Part shown: positions 48,001-63,000 of the stretch, piece after piece
Layout: the number at the start of each line of letters is the position of its first letter
Position numbering within the stretch: position 1 is the stretch's first letter
NCBI GenBank assembly: GCA_030533445.1
Contig: CM060078.1
Location: 20,856,591-20,920,590 of the forward strand
Direction of reading: 5' to 3'
Origin: Cyprinodon diabolis
Lineage: Eukaryota; Chordata; Actinopteri; Cyprinodontiformes; Cyprinodontidae
DNA: 64,000 nt
Translations under genes and position numbers: made by a program
The notes under the pieces: model-generated
Databases searched by the model: none
What the model saw: only the letters and a program-made list of their open reading frames with translations
What the model was told of the DNA's origin: nothing

Positions 48001-51000
48001 TTTTTTTGCTATTTTGATTGTAACGATAATCCAAATGAATATTTTCAGTAAGAATACATAAAATTCTAATTAAACCCAATTGAAGAAATTTCACTTCATG
48101 CAGCTCTTTTAATATATTTGAATACCTTGCCCGTTTTTTTTTTTTTTGCTTCATGCTTTTCTGTGCTCCCATGCTGGCAACACACCCCACCCCACCTCAC
48201 CCCACCCAACACACACACACACACACACCCCGGCCCCTTGGAACATTTGGTCTAGAACCGTCACTGGTGATAGCTTAACATTTCATTCTATCAGGGACAT
48301 ATAAGTCTGACAACACATTCCTAAACATGGCAGTATGTTTGTGTGAGTGCAGACTTGTAGCCTTAGGCCGTTTTCTCACCAAGCCGATGAATGCCCTTTG
48401 TTGATGATCCTCTTCTTGAAAAAGTGGCACCAACTTTTTATCTACAGAGGGAAAAGAAAACACACATAAAATATGTTTTTTATAACCAAGTTTTGATGCC
48501 AAAGCAATATAACTGCAGCACTCTTATAAAGTAGCAAACTTTCTGTAAAAACGGGAAAAAAGTAAACCTTTTGGCAAGTTAATTAGACAAAAGAGATGAT
48601 GACTTATTAATCAGCAGATACGTTTGGTGCATTTTCTGCTTTAAAGATACTTCTCCTAACCTCAGGGATTAGGAGGCAGCAACCCTACTGCGCAAGTCGT
48701 TATGTCTGCCTCATGAAAGCAGACCATGCTGGGGCGTAGATTCTTTGGACACACTTGCATACACAAATACTTTTCATCTTTGACCATTCACACAAAAACC
48801 AGCCTTTTTGATGTTATACTCTGACATGCTACCAATATAGAAAGCCCAGGCCTGTTAGATTTACAATCCGCATTTTTGAGCTCCAATATGTTCTGCTGGA
48901 AAATTAAATGTTTTTCACAGAAGGATTCATGAAGATCTCTAAAAATGTCCATGAGTTGAATGGATTTTATTTAAGTGTTTTCAGGCCTGTAGTTATCCCT
49001 AATGCACCTTTTCCTACCAAAATATTTCAGTTCACACATTTTTTTTATGAATAAACTTTAACAAAGAACTATAAACAGTCAGATACTTTGCAATTATTAC
49101 CTGGTGACACTAAACTCCCTGTACAGTTGGCAGTCTTTGTGTAATAACTGCGTATTCTACTGACCCTGACTAAGACATCTTAGAGGCCTAGGAAACCTTT
49201 GCAGGTTTTAACTTAGGACAAAGTACCTAATATACTAGGCAAACTATGATATTACTTTTTATGATATAAAATGTTCAACTGTTAGTTTAATTATTAAAAA
49301 ATATATTTTTAATGTTAGAAAGTAAATTTTAATACATTTATGAAAATGTAATTATTTTGTTCAATGTAGGGCTGCAGCCAAGGATTATTTTGCAAATCGA
49401 CTAATCCGTCGATTTCTTTTTTTTTTTTTTCCGATTAATAATCGGATATTAAATGGTTCCTTAAAGAATACTTTTTACATAATTTAAACCAAGATAAACT
49501 TGAGATTTTCCACCTGAGGAGTTCTGGATAGAGCATATTGACAGAAGGAAAAGATTTTTATCTTAAATGCAAAATGTTTACACGTTTTTTTTTTTTTGGA
49601 GTGTCTATACTCCAGTTAGAAATTTATCAATTACTGAATTAGTTGAAGATTAGTTCACTGTTTGATTAATTGTTTCAAACCCAGTTCAATGTTTATCATA
49701 AAAAGATCAATAAAGACAATAAAACAATAAAAATAAGTTAAATGTTTTACGCATATTAGGAGGCTTTAACTGGCTATGAATTAGGCATAACCCTGAAAAT
49801 TATGCATTTTAAGCAATTTAATAAAAAGAAATTATACATCCTAGCAAAATTAAACAGTGGTCTTGCTGTTACAGAAATAAACACAGCAGGTATTTCTGTT
49901 TAAAATTTAATATTGTGAAATATAACTGAATTGAGTAACCTTAACCCTTTGACTTCAGAAACAGTTTCCAGTTTAAGAACGCTACCGCTGAACTGTGTGG
50001 CTCTCTGCCATCGCCTTCCTCCTCTCAGTCTGTGAGAGCAGTCATTGCATGCTGAACACCCGCCCACATTCATGCCCCTCAGACAGTCTGCACCACATGT
50101 GGCTCCATCTATGCTCACGTCCGTCTTTTCAGTAAAATCAGAAAAGATTCCTCTCCCCACCACAGATAATGTGTTTATTAATGCAAGCTATTGAAACATG
50201 CTGCTTTAGATTACAAGTAATGCAACATAAAAAGGAAAAGCTAAAGCAGTTACTTCATCGGTCGTAATTACCAAAATGCTGATACCTTACTTCTCATATA
50301 TGTTGGGTATTTATGACTACATGTACTTTTATATAATGGGGAAAAATATGTTTAAAATAAAAGCTCTGAATTCATCATGTTTAATGGATTATTTTTTATA
50401 CATACAACAGAAAGGAGATTGCAAATACTTTGGCTCATCGTCCAATTTTCATAACTATAAAGAGAAATCTGAAGGTAAATATATTATTCTAGAAATTAAG
50501 CAATTATAAGCATGTGACATTGGCCTTTTTCCTATGTATTTTTACATTTTTGTGATTTCATCCAGTTTCCCAAACATCGACAGTTCTCTTTATATGCAGT
50601 TAAGCATTTCCAAGTAAACCCAGAGTGACTTCAGCAGCTGCAACAGATAATAGAACCAGAAAGCTGGAAAGAGAGAAGGAGGGAAGTACCTTATTCCCCA
50701 CTGTTATGTAATTTTATCATTCTCATTGTTTTCTGACTCATTTTACTGGGTTTGTTTCTCAACTCCCTCCTGCAACATGAATTATTTTCAGTGAACTCTC
50801 CTCTGGGCATGAGCAGTACAGGGATAGGCAAACACACTTGTGCAATGTTTGGTGTTGCATTATAAACTAAAGTTTTGTTATTTGCGTCATGCACCGTGCA
50901 TGTGGTGTGTGTTTCTTCTCAGGGCTTTTGCTTGTAAGTTTATGTGTATTCTTTTTGCTCTAGCTTACCAAGACACCAGGTGTCGACCATCGAAAGAACC

Positions 51001-54000
51001 CTGGAAAATAAGAAGAAAATTCATTATAATTTCTTTTTAAATCTCATGACAGTTTTCTGAAGTTCAGACAGAGGAGGCACCTAATTATAAGTTGAAGTCT
51101 CTTCGTTTGATCTATGGCTCAAAAAGAGCAGAGTTCTATTTAATTTTAAGCAGACCTGACATCAGTCCTCGCTGCACAGATGTGTTTGTCCATCAAACTG
51201 CTTCATCTTTAACTGCTCAGAGACTGAAATCACCACAGTATGTTGTTTCTAGTATAATAGAAAAATCTGCAGAGAGCAGAGCATTTACATAAAAAGGAGC
51301 CAACCGCACTATGACATTTACACGTCAATCAACGAGAAGACAGCTGCTTTAATTGAAAATTTTTATGGAAAAACTTTCTATATTAGAACCATCTCACTTC
51401 CAATTGGTTGAAATTTAGATTTGTAGTGGTATGCAAAAGTATTTGCACCACTTATTCATGCATTTTCACTCCTATTCAGCATTTTTTGTTGATCGCCGCC
51501 TTTAGTTAGCACTACATGCGTAACGCTGACACGTCAAAGACAGAGTAAAGAACCAAACGTAAGGCTGCTGGGGAAGTGTTCATGTTTTCATAAATAAATA
51601 AAAATAAAATAAAAGGATCAGAAAAAAAAATTTTTTGGAAACTGAACGGGCAGAACCTTTTAATAAGGGAGGCCAGGCAATAACCAGTGTAGACTGAGGG
51701 GTGGCCGATAGTGGATCGGTGCCAGAACCTCATGGTCAATCTACACTGTTCCAACAGGAAAATTTACGAGCAAATTTACGAGCAAAACGTCGATATTTTC
51801 TAAATAAAGAAAAATCCCTACAGCCTTTCTAAACAAATAGACGCATATATTTCAACATCCATGCTTTCTAGATAAAAGCTATAGCGGATAAAATTGTTTT
51901 AGGTTTGAGTTATGGGGCGAACATATTCTCCATCGTCATTACTTACCTACTTTTATAAATAATTATTCTGCATAAAATGGATATCTACAAGTACTGATCT
52001 ATAGATAAATTGCTTATTTATTAAGCTTTTCTTAAAATAGTTATCTAGGATTTCACTGAAGACTCCTAGATGAATTGCAGAAACACATATTTTTTTTTCT
52101 TTACCCTGTAAGACAAAATCTAGTTCTGAAAAAGAGCATGAATTTTGTATTTATCATCTTTAATGTTAGTAGCCTATATTGATGTGCAAAACAGCATTAA
52201 CCACACTGTTTTTGTTGTCAATTAATTGCTAATATATGACAATTTTTAACATTTGAATATTCAATTTGAGAGTATTACTGCTGCCATCATCTGTATTAGA
52301 GGGGGGAAAAATGGTAGGGGTGCCCAATGATTGGCTGGCCCCCCATCTAGCTCTGCCCCTGCATCTGCCATCACTCTTAAAAAGTTAAAGCTTTTTATGT
52401 TATTTTAGGCAAGCTACATGAGCAGATAGCCAGTCTAATTAACCAGCAGCCTATGTTTACATTTAGCTATAGTAAAACATAATTTCTTTATTGATTGTTT
52501 TCATTAACTGGAAGTGGGAAACAGTAATAATTAACAAAAACAAAAGCCTTGACATTTTTATTCTATTTTATTAAGCTTTGATGCACTGATAAAAATAAGT
52601 GCATATACATGTCAACAAAAAATAGATTCTATTCATTACTATATCTGTTAGGGTTCATATGGTACCATACAAGGACATGTAACTTTTAATAAAATGATTG
52701 GCTGATAAAACACTTTAAAATTCTTAAAGTAAATACCATGTATGCATAAAAAGGTGCAATTATTATTGATTTTTATGTTAGTATTTCTAGTGGTTTATGA
52801 CAACTGAACAGAAATAGTATATTTATTTTAACTTAAAATTTCTTATAGCATTTTATGCACAATTCAAAAAGTAACTTAATTTTAGTAAAATGGTAAATAT
52901 TTTTTTTATGAAATAAAATAAAAAAGGAAAAAAGATTATCTATTTTAACGGCCTTATGTTTTCCTCGTTTTCTACCTTTTAAATTTCATTATTGCAAAAT
53001 GTAGGAAAAGACTTAAGCAGAGGGTTTTGGATACTAATTTTAATTAGGTCATTAAACCTATTGAATTATATAATTAGAAATGAAAAGTACCACATATACG
53101 ACCCTCGAAATATCAGTGTTGCAGGCCTTCTGCGGTTCAGTTGGTACCTTACGAGAGAAATTTTGTACAGATAACGCAAATAACCTGTCATGCATTCCCT
53201 CCCTCCTGCTTCATGCTTGGGAGTTTGGTCCATATATTTCTTATCAGAGCTGCAGTGGGAGGCAGACCTACTTCTTTGTGTTCTCCTCCAAGTGATTCAC
53301 ATGGCTGGAGGCTCTGCTCTCGGACCTCTAAAACAAAAACATCACCATAATGGGAGGGATGAAAGTGCTCTGCTAATGTTTGACAAAACCCAAAGGTACA
53401 GCATGCTGACAAGGACAGCCGGTAAAAGATCCCCCCACAACCACAACACTGACTGGCATTTCTAGAATAGAATGCAATTCACAGTAGTTTATATGCATAA
53501 AAGCTTTCTTACTATTTATACACAAACACACAAATAAAAGCAGCCTGGTCCCTTACCAGTTTATCCCAGTCGGCCTGAATGCATGAGGTTCTGTATCTTG
53601 CGTTTGGATCGGCATTCAGATATTTTGTCCTCTCTGTGTTCCACTGCAGCTCTGACCAGAAACCCTGGAGCCGTCCGGCCTGGACGGCAGTATATGGAAA
53701 TAAACAAGATCCGAACAGCAAAGACAAAATAGAGTGAGGAAAACTGCTAATTAAGTGCAAGATGATAATGATGAAAAGGATTTTACTTAGCCACCTTTTA
53801 AATGTCTCGGATTTAGAATCAGAGTGTGTAGAATATGGAAAAAGGTTATGGACATAAGATACTCGAGTGGAATGTGAACGTTTTACTATAGCCTAAATAT
53901 TTCATAACAGAAATGCAAAAAAAAATCATATTTCTTTAATTAAATCCCAAAACAACTGTTTCAACTGCCTCTGAAACAATGGATTACTTGTTACAGGTAT

Positions 54001-57000
54001 GATGTTATCTGTGTGACATTCATATTGCCTCAAAGCTCAGGGAATATCAATGTCACAGATAGCTTCTCATTTAATGAAGCTCAGTCAGCTGCCTAAGAAC
54101 AATGCTAATTAGCCTTTAGTTTTCACACCATTGGTGTTTGTGTTTTTGGTGACCGAAAATATATCCTAACAGCCTTATATGCTTTTATTGTAAGCCAAAG
54201 AAATTGCTAGAACCTTACTGGCCAGCAATGGGCAGAAACAAGTGTGGGAGGGGCATGTCTGTCTTAATTTTCGCTCCATGCAACTGAATAAAACTCTTCC
54301 CTTCATCTAAAGATTATAATTTATTTAGATGTCTGGCATGTGAAGATCATTTCTTTAAACTAAGGGAAACAGTTTTATAGGAAAATGTTACAAGATTAAC
54401 AGTTTAAAACCTCCAACTAAAAAAAATATAATTTATAATTAAAATTTTTTTAGATGCATAAAAAAGTTTTTAATACCTTTCCGTTAAAATCGGCCTCAAT
54501 ATGCAGCTCAGTGGTACAAAAGACACCAGGAAGCTCCAATAAGCACGCTGGGACTTCCTGAAACAAAAACATAAAACACACTAAATGTTGAGAAAGAGGA
54601 TAATTAGAGGTCATAATTATATATATATTTTTTTATATGATTTAAAGATTTCCCTTTAGCTTAACCCGAAACGTTGGCCTATTTACCAGACAGGGCAGAC
54701 CGATGACGTCAGGGAAATCTGGGCTTGGAGCCAGAACTCCCATATACAAATCCACTGTTTGCACATCTATATGCTGGTATCTGTGTTTTCTGGCTTCACA
54801 GTGTGTGTATATACCTTTTTTTCAAATATTGATGAAAAGGGCAGGACCTTATCAAGGCCAAGAGACTTCTCATATCCCATTCTGGACAAAGATGCTGCAT
54901 GAGGGGAAACACGAATGAATATCCAACTACAGCACCAAAACAAGCTATCAATAACAAACTTTGAGTTATATGTATATCTGCATTTATAAATACTTAACCA
55001 CGAATGCAATCAAGGTACAATAAGATAAATAAATTATCCTTCTGTCTAAATTCTAGCATATAACTTAAAGATATTTAAAGGCCAATAAATACCAATTTAT
55101 ATTCAATGTTATTATATAACTTGGGTGTTTTTTTTTTTGTTTTTTTTAAGTTGACTAACATTTTAAGTGTTTTGCTTTCTGTAATAACCCTGACATCTAT
55201 TCTCTGTTTCGAGTACACTATGTCTCCAAGGTCTCCGAAAAAATCTATTTTCTAACTGCCCAGATTTGTATGGGTGATTTGGCACAAGTTAGTAAGGAGA
55301 AATTTGAGAGATAAACAAACTTGATGAAAGAATTTAGCTTTGTGTAGACCAGATGTAAGCATTCAAGAGGCTACAAACTGAACAAGGTGGAGAGAAAAAA
55401 AGGAGTGCAGTAAGACTCTAAAAGGGAGAATGAAGGGTTTAAACAGACCTAAAATGAACTCTTGGATCTGATTGAAGGAATCAAAGGAGTTCATGTTGTC
55501 ACACAGCCATTCGATAATCTGTAATGAAACATTCACAATACAGTTGACTGTACAGGGAGGAAGTCTAACATATGTCTTGTTTTTTAAATTACTGTAACTT
55601 TTAGTGGTTATTTTGTTAATTTGGGATAAGGAGAAGCTAAGCTAGCTTATGTCAAAAACAATAGTCAGTTTAATACTTTAGGAAATGATTATCTACAGGT
55701 TGCGTATTTTATTAGTATTAGGGCCAGGCTAGAGATTTATTCTTTTTAATTCAAGAATAAAGTCATAAAATTATGAGAATAAGGTTGTAACATTACAAGA
55801 ATAAAGTCATAAAATTACAAGAATAAAGTAGCAACATTGCGAGAAAAAAGTCGCAAAATTACTAGAATAAAGTCGCAACATTGCGAGAAAAAAGTCGCAA
55901 CATTGCGAGAAAAAAGTCGCAACATTACGAGAGAAAAGATGCAACATTACTAGAATAAAGTCGCAACATTACTAGAATAAAGTCGCAGCATTGCGAGAAT
56001 AAAGTCGCAACATTACGAGAATAAAGTCTTAACATTATGAGAATAAAGTCGCTAAATTACTAAAATAAAGTCGCAACATAACAAGAATAAAGTCGTAACA
56101 TTACGAGAAAAAAGTCATAACATTACGAGAATAAAGTTGCAAGATTATGAGATGAAAAGTGGTAATACTGCAATGATAAAGTTGAAAAATTACGAGAATA
56201 AAGTCATACGAGAATAACGTCATAAAATTACGAGAATAAAGTCACAGCATTACTAGAATAAAGTCATGAAATTACAAGAATAAATTCGCAACATTACTAG
56301 AGAATAATGTTTATTCTCATAATACTGCAACTTTATTCTCATAATGTTACGGTTTTATTCTCGTATTTAAAAGACAAAATCTCTAGCCTGACCCCAATAC
56401 TCCGTATCTTCACTGAATGTATAGAAAATGTATCCTCAGCATGATGCCACCACCACCATTCTTGAGACTTGCTGCAGAGATTTTAAACTGGAAACTACAC
56501 TCCACACTTTTTGTTATTAGTACCAAAAACTTTCATCTGAATTTGTTGAGTTTTCTCACAAAAAATCAGAAATTCTAACAACCTCCATGATAGACCATGT
56601 AAACCTTCAAACCATGCTGCATCTGAGCTCTGTGCTTTAAAGAAACATATTTCTGCTATGTGTCCATTTGAATTAGCATCATTTGAACGAAGCAGAAATA
56701 TGAACAGGCAATTACTTTTATTAAAGGCAGCTGTCCCCACTGATAAGGACAACAACACAAGCTGTGTGGAGTGTGATAATTTTTTTTTGCAAGGTGAACT
56801 AATGAAGCTGTTGAGTCATTTAACCTTTGAATACATAATTCATTTCATCTGCAAGGGCAGCTGGGATATCGCATTTTCGATGGAATACTAATAAAGTCTT
56901 AGTCATACTCGGCATGGTGTCCAAACCAAATATCAAGCCGTTTATTTCTGTCTTTGACTCCCACTTGTCTTCTCCTCTCACTGGTTTAATCACAACATCA

Positions 57001-60000
57001 TGTAATGTTTATGTTTCTGCTGGCTTTTTTCTACCAACTCAAGGTTGACACCTACAGCTTGTATACAGAAGTGCAGAAATGGGAGATTTTAATGGGATCT
57101 ATGAATTACACCCATGGAATCAATTTTCCTTGAGGAGAGGTGTCTGAAAGTGACTGTATATGCATTCTTCCTCCTTATTTCCCCCCTCCCTCTTTGCCTC
57201 AAGGAGAGCGCATTGATCTTGTGTTGCCCAAAACCCAGCAGCAATCAATGGCTTTGTTTCTCTTGATTTTATTTTCCACAGATATTATTGAAATGCATTG
57301 CCAAATGCAAGAGTGAGCTCTGTGACTATGGATTTTAGAGGTCAATATATTTGTCCACACACTCTGTTATACTGTCTGCATCTGCACCTTTATTTCCAGC
57401 TTCGGGTCATCTCCCATGAAAACAAGGAGGCAGTGGAGGGCAGCCAGGCGATGAGGGTCGGTCCAGCTGCGGGGATACCTTGGGCAAAGGTGAAAAGAAG
57501 AAAATTGCATTTAGAACATAAGTGGATGCAGATAAAGAGGCTAAAAGCTGACATAATACCACTATTAGTTTAATATGCAACACAAGACACAGGTATATGT
57601 AGAGACGGACATAAATCCTTTTTACAGACAATAATCTAAGTAATGATTTGGTGGAAAGTCCTAAACAAACAATTTCCTCCAGAATTTGAAGATGTGGAAA
57701 TGGAGCCAATATCATCAATATCATGAAACATGGTGGCGGCAGCATCCTGGTGTGGATGTGCCTCAGGGAGAGGGAAGCAAGTCAGGGTTATCTACAGATG
57801 AATCTAGAGCTAAATACTTACTGGAAAGTCTGTTACAGGCGTCAAAAGTTTTTTTAAACTAGACAGAGGTGCGCCTTCTTTTTTTATGGTCTAGTCAAAG
57901 TTCAGACCTTTAAATAACAAAAAAAAATTTACGTTTTCAAAAACTCTTAAGCTAATCTGACTCATTTAGAGCTACTTTCTGATATTTTTAAAGTTCATAG
58001 TTATGATGTTATGCAGAATGTGTAAAGATGTAGGGGGTGTGATTACGTTTTAAGGTTTTCCACATGCATGTTTGGTAAAACAGAAATCCAAATGAAATGC
58101 TGTCTCACAGGTACACAGAGGAAAGAAACCCAGATACATCTTTATTGAGTCAGATTGTTCTTTCCAAGCTGTCGGCTTCCAAACGCTGATTATATTTCAC
58201 ATTCTGGGAGTGTGTACGTACAAAAATAACTTTTGCCAAAAAGAAAATAACCCTCTGTTTCCACCTGACTGCTTCTTTTCTCGCAATGCTCCTCTGAAAC
58301 TACGCTCTCATATTTCTTGTCTGCTTATTTTTAGGACATTTAAGTCACAATTCCTATATTTCTAGACAAAAGTTTTGCATGCAACTCACCCAGGACGCGT
58401 GTCTGATCTCAGTATCTGCAGCAGGTAAGCAGGGCTAAGCTCAGCTGTGTGAATTGACCCACTTGCCAGCTCCAAAAGATGAACGCTTGTTTCATTTTCT
58501 TTGTGCATCACCGTGAGAGCATCTGACTGATACGGAAGGCCTAAGTTATCATCCTGACCTTAAGAAGGTTGGAACAGACAAAGAAACATGCTTATAAATC
58601 CATTTTTATGTGCAGCCACCACTAAGCTTTGATTTGAGTTACCAGTTAGAAAAAGAGAATGACAGAACAACTCATGCTGCCTGGTGTTGATGCAGTGGAG
58701 GAAATAACCCTGCAGATACACCAGGATGTAGTAACCTGCATGTAAAAGAAACAAACTCAAATTTTTGGTGCATTTTGGGGATTTTTTTGTTTGCTTATTT
58801 TGCAAAAGCAGCATTATTAAAAACAAGAGTTTTTTTCTGCAAATCGAAATATCCTGCACAAACATTTCATACTCTCTTTCCTTTTACAAAAACAAATCTA
58901 ATATGTTATTGTTGGGATTCTAATTGATTCTCCAATCATGTATTTGCAAATAATACATCTTGTTTTATGCTGGTGAAGATTCTCTGTCATCCAGGTTTAG
59001 GTCATTACAAAAAAAAGTTAAAAAGAAACCACTGGACTTTTATTTCTAAGTCTGCGGACATTTTACGTCCCATCCAGGAAGCTTTCTGAATTCAAAAATG
59101 TCTAGAGTAATCTCCAGGCTTTATAGAACAGCCCAACAAAAGCCTTGTTATAGCTTAGAAAACATGCGAATTGAACCAAAATGGGTCCACCCGTTTGTAA
59201 TGGGGAGATGTTAAGGTCGTTCTTGGCATGTAAATAACCCCAACTGGCCCATACCTCTGTAATGGGGAATCATTAGGGTTGGAAGGGGAGGACTCAGGTT
59301 TAAGCTCTCAAAAACCTATAATGCAGCGTTAGAGTTGATTCCTTCTTACTGTCATCTCAATCTGCATCGCCATGCAGGTGGTCAAACATCGCTCCTGTGA
59401 GTCAGGCCAACAACGACCCTAACGACTTCCCATTACAAAGGAGTGGACCTGTTTCGGTTCAATTTGCAGGTTGTCTAAGACATAACAAGGCTTTTGTTGG
59501 GCTACTCTATAAAAGCCTGGAGCTTAATAATACTCCAGACATTTTGAATTGAGAAAGCTTCCTGGATGGGAAACAAAACATTTTAAAACTTGGAAAACAA
59601 AGTCCAGTGGTTTGTTTTCAACTTTTTTTTATTATGTTTTCTTTTCTTTTCCTTCCCTTTTACAGTAAAGAGTAGGCTACATCTTAAAAGTATTCTGGTG
59701 TTCGTTTATGCTATATTTCTGTGTGTGCAGAGACCTATGGGGATGAAGAGCGGATGGAGCTGTTGTGAAATCTGTGACGGTTTGTCGTTTCCAGGAGACA
59801 CTCGAAACCTCTTGCTGCAACCTAAGGAAGTCAAGTGAGAGGAACCAAATATTTTTCCATGCTGAGGATGAAATAAGTCCAGGAAAGAGGTAAAACAGTG
59901 CTCACCTTTGTGAACTAAAACCACTGTGTAGGTCAGTTCCTGTTTTTCTTTTAGTGGCTGACTGTAGCAAACACACATGCTTCCTAAAAGGTCAAACCAG

Positions 60001-63000
60001 AACACAAATCAGTTAGATTATAACAAATCTAATGGAATTTCTAATCTACTTCCAAACTATTTATTTATCTCACTCTTGTAAAATAAAAGAGCAAGAAGGA
60101 GAATATGAAGCTTCAAATAAATGCATGCATCACATAACAATTTAACAAGATGTTGTTCAGTTTTGTTTCCATAGAAACCCTCTTTTTATTTAACAAAAAC
60201 TCCCGAACTACAGTTCTAGATGTTTTGTAGGTTTGTGTTTGCAAAATGAAATAAATGTTTAAAAATAAAATATTTCTTCACAATTCAGGTCACAGCGATA
60301 AGGCAAAGAGCACAATGTTGAAAACAGTTACAAAAATAAAAAATAATTGAAAAATGTTGGTATTTCCAGATTTTATTGTCTATGTTCCTTTCATTTTTCC
60401 ATCCACCCCTATATGTAATTTCTTCCTATCTATCCTTCAACTTTCTGGGTTTTGAAATTATATATTTAAAGCCTTTACACCTCATTAAGAACATCTGTAT
60501 CACTCGCTTATAAATAAAGTAAATATAATTCAGATATACAAAGAATCACACACTACAGTGGATTCTCTAAAGTACTGTTTTTTGTTTTTTTTTTACCCCT
60601 GACAACTTCTAAAGATGCTTTGTTCTGTTTTCTTTAAGGCATAGATCTAAAAAAATAAATAAATAAAAAAAAGACGGAGGAAGTGGGGAGACCATGACGG
60701 AGGCTTTGTTGTTGACGAAAACATAAACCAAAAATACAGAACCAAAAAGATAACAGGAAAAAAAACAATTTCCTGATTTAAAGTGTCCTATTGTAAAATT
60801 ATGAATTTGTCACCTAAATACATATATTCCCACTTATTAATATTTCTAGTGGAATTTTGCAGTATAATAATTATTCATCTTCAACATAGAATAACAGATC
60901 AAGGTGTTTTCCTACTTTCCATTGCATTTATTTATCATAATAGAATTTTGAAATAAGTTCTTCCTCTGTTTTCCAAATGTTTCATCAAAATGATTTTTGT
61001 GATTGAGAAAATGCAGTGTCTGGAAAAATGATGTACATCCATTTAAACCATTAACATTTTTTTCATGCTGTAAAAACAAAGTTCAAATCTGTTAGGGTTT
61101 TAAACGATAAATTCACACAAATTAGTGTTGAAGGAAAAGGATTCATGTCTTTTTTTCATATCTTCAATAAAAAGGAAAAGAGTTGCACTTGTATAAAACC
61201 CAGTAATCGATACGTTATGGAAATGCCTCGTACAATAGCCACAGTTGTCATGATCTTGGCGCTGATGACTCATTTCATTCACCTACCTAGTTCCACCCAG
61301 TTCTCATTACCGTTCATCTGATCCACCTGCTTCAGCCTCTATTTAACCAGCCTTCAGACCAGTCATCAGTGCCAGAATATTTGAGCCTTTGGTGAGAGTT
61401 CTCTAGCGTACCCGTGTTTACTGATTTCCTTATCCTGACCGTTCTGCCTCTGGACCTCTAACCCTGCCTGTTCCTGTTCTGATCTCTTTGCCTGACCTGT
61501 CTTCAGACTCCCGCAGGATTTCTGCATGTCTGTCAAATGAAACTGGAACTGATTCCTGACACCGCCCTGGATTTCCCTTTGGTACCTCTTTGCACCTCTA
61601 AACTCCTGGGTCTGGCTACTGAGCACCTCTGCGACACTGGCCAAAACTCTGCCCTCTGGATTATCCTGCATTCCTTGGTCTGCTCCGTTCTGATCTCTTG
61701 CCTGTCATCTAACCTCCCAGAGACCAGCGCCTGGGACTCTCTGGAAGGCGCTGGCCGCGTCTCGTTGTCAGCCGACCAGCTGGAACCAACCTCTTCCTAT
61801 GGGCTCGGACTGAGCTATAAGACCAGGTTAGTGACTCACACGTCCATAATCATCCTCTGCCAGATGGACATGGTCACTAATTGTTGTCTCCTCCTGCAGA
61901 GGTCCCTGCATTTAGACACCAAAGCTGTTCAATGCAGTTCCGCCTTCAATAAACCCGTTTTGTTAGGTCTAACTATCTTTCTGCCTCGAATACTGGTCCT
62001 ATTGTTCCGAGCCTGACAAAATGGGCTAAATCTGTTAGATTTACACATCCAATAAAATTGTTATAAAAGTGTTGGTGGCAAAATAGCTCAAGCTGATTCG
62101 GACTGGCTGGATAGCACGTCTGTAAACCTCAGTATAGAAGAAAAGCCTCACCTAGAGATTAATCCTGCCATTGTGGGCTTGTTTCCCTGTAGTATGTTTG
62201 CAATTGTACAAGTTTGGAAAACCGTGAGTCTTTTTCCTTCCGCTTCATAGTCATGCAGTTTTTTCTACAATTTGGCTTTTTCTTAGTTTACATATAAAGA
62301 TATTTGTGGTTGTAATGTGACAAAATGTCACTGTAATAAAACCCTCTACCATGTGCTGTGCTTAAAAAATTATAGAAAAAATAGAAACAAAAATATTACA
62401 CCTGCTTTTTTTCCCCCAAACAATAAATATATGTGAAAACAAAGGATGTAAATATGTTACCGATTTGGTTTGTGAAGACCTGCATCCTAACAAGCTCCTG
62501 CTCAGGTTTTTCCACATGATAGTGGTCAAACCCCAGACTTACAAATCTGTTGGACACAAACACACACAGCCAACACTCAAGGTCAGGATCAATGCAGAAT
62601 ACAGATTGGTTTTGCAAGGCAAAAGCAATGCCTTACTTACCTTACTGTGCGAAAAGCATTAGCAGGCAACTCTAAAACGAGCTCCAACTGTTTAGACGGC
62701 ATAAGAAAATTAGTGAATGCTTAGGCACAGTGGTGAAAATCACAAAAGGTTTCTAATGTTATATTATTACCTACCACAGTATCACAGCTATGGCTTGGGT
62801 GGAACTGAATGCATCTCAGCAGGAACTTGTCCTGCGAATAATATATTTATGTAGCTTGTTTTATTTACAGCTTTTTAATCAGGAGGAAAAGGACTAAGGA
62901 GCAGGTATTTGTTATGCACCACCTTGCGAGTGAGATAGTAAAGCCTTTGTGTGTGTCCGTCCCACTGGACCCAACAGAAATCCTCTACAATCTTTTCCGC

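Noticed and set aside
49101..49160. Possible gsap exon on the - strand ([17 protein letters not shown]) with a good donor and fitting phase.
   Set aside because: Weak acceptor and no resemblance to the expected GSAP segment. The 26-nt candidate at 48487 fits better.
49900..50163. 87-codon cysteine-containing frame on the - strand (CGADCLRGM...CSACNDC).
   Set aside because: No recognisable domain, no fit to the gsap phase and no convincing splice sites. Probably chance.
51042..51289. + strand open stretch after a good acceptor (catgacag), reading on to a 66-codon frame.
   Set aside because: No domain, no partner exons on the + strand and no conservation argument available.
61537..62016. 159-codon open frame on the + strand.
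   Set aside because: It lies inside the LTR-like unit and overlaps its AATAAA. It has no domain or motif.
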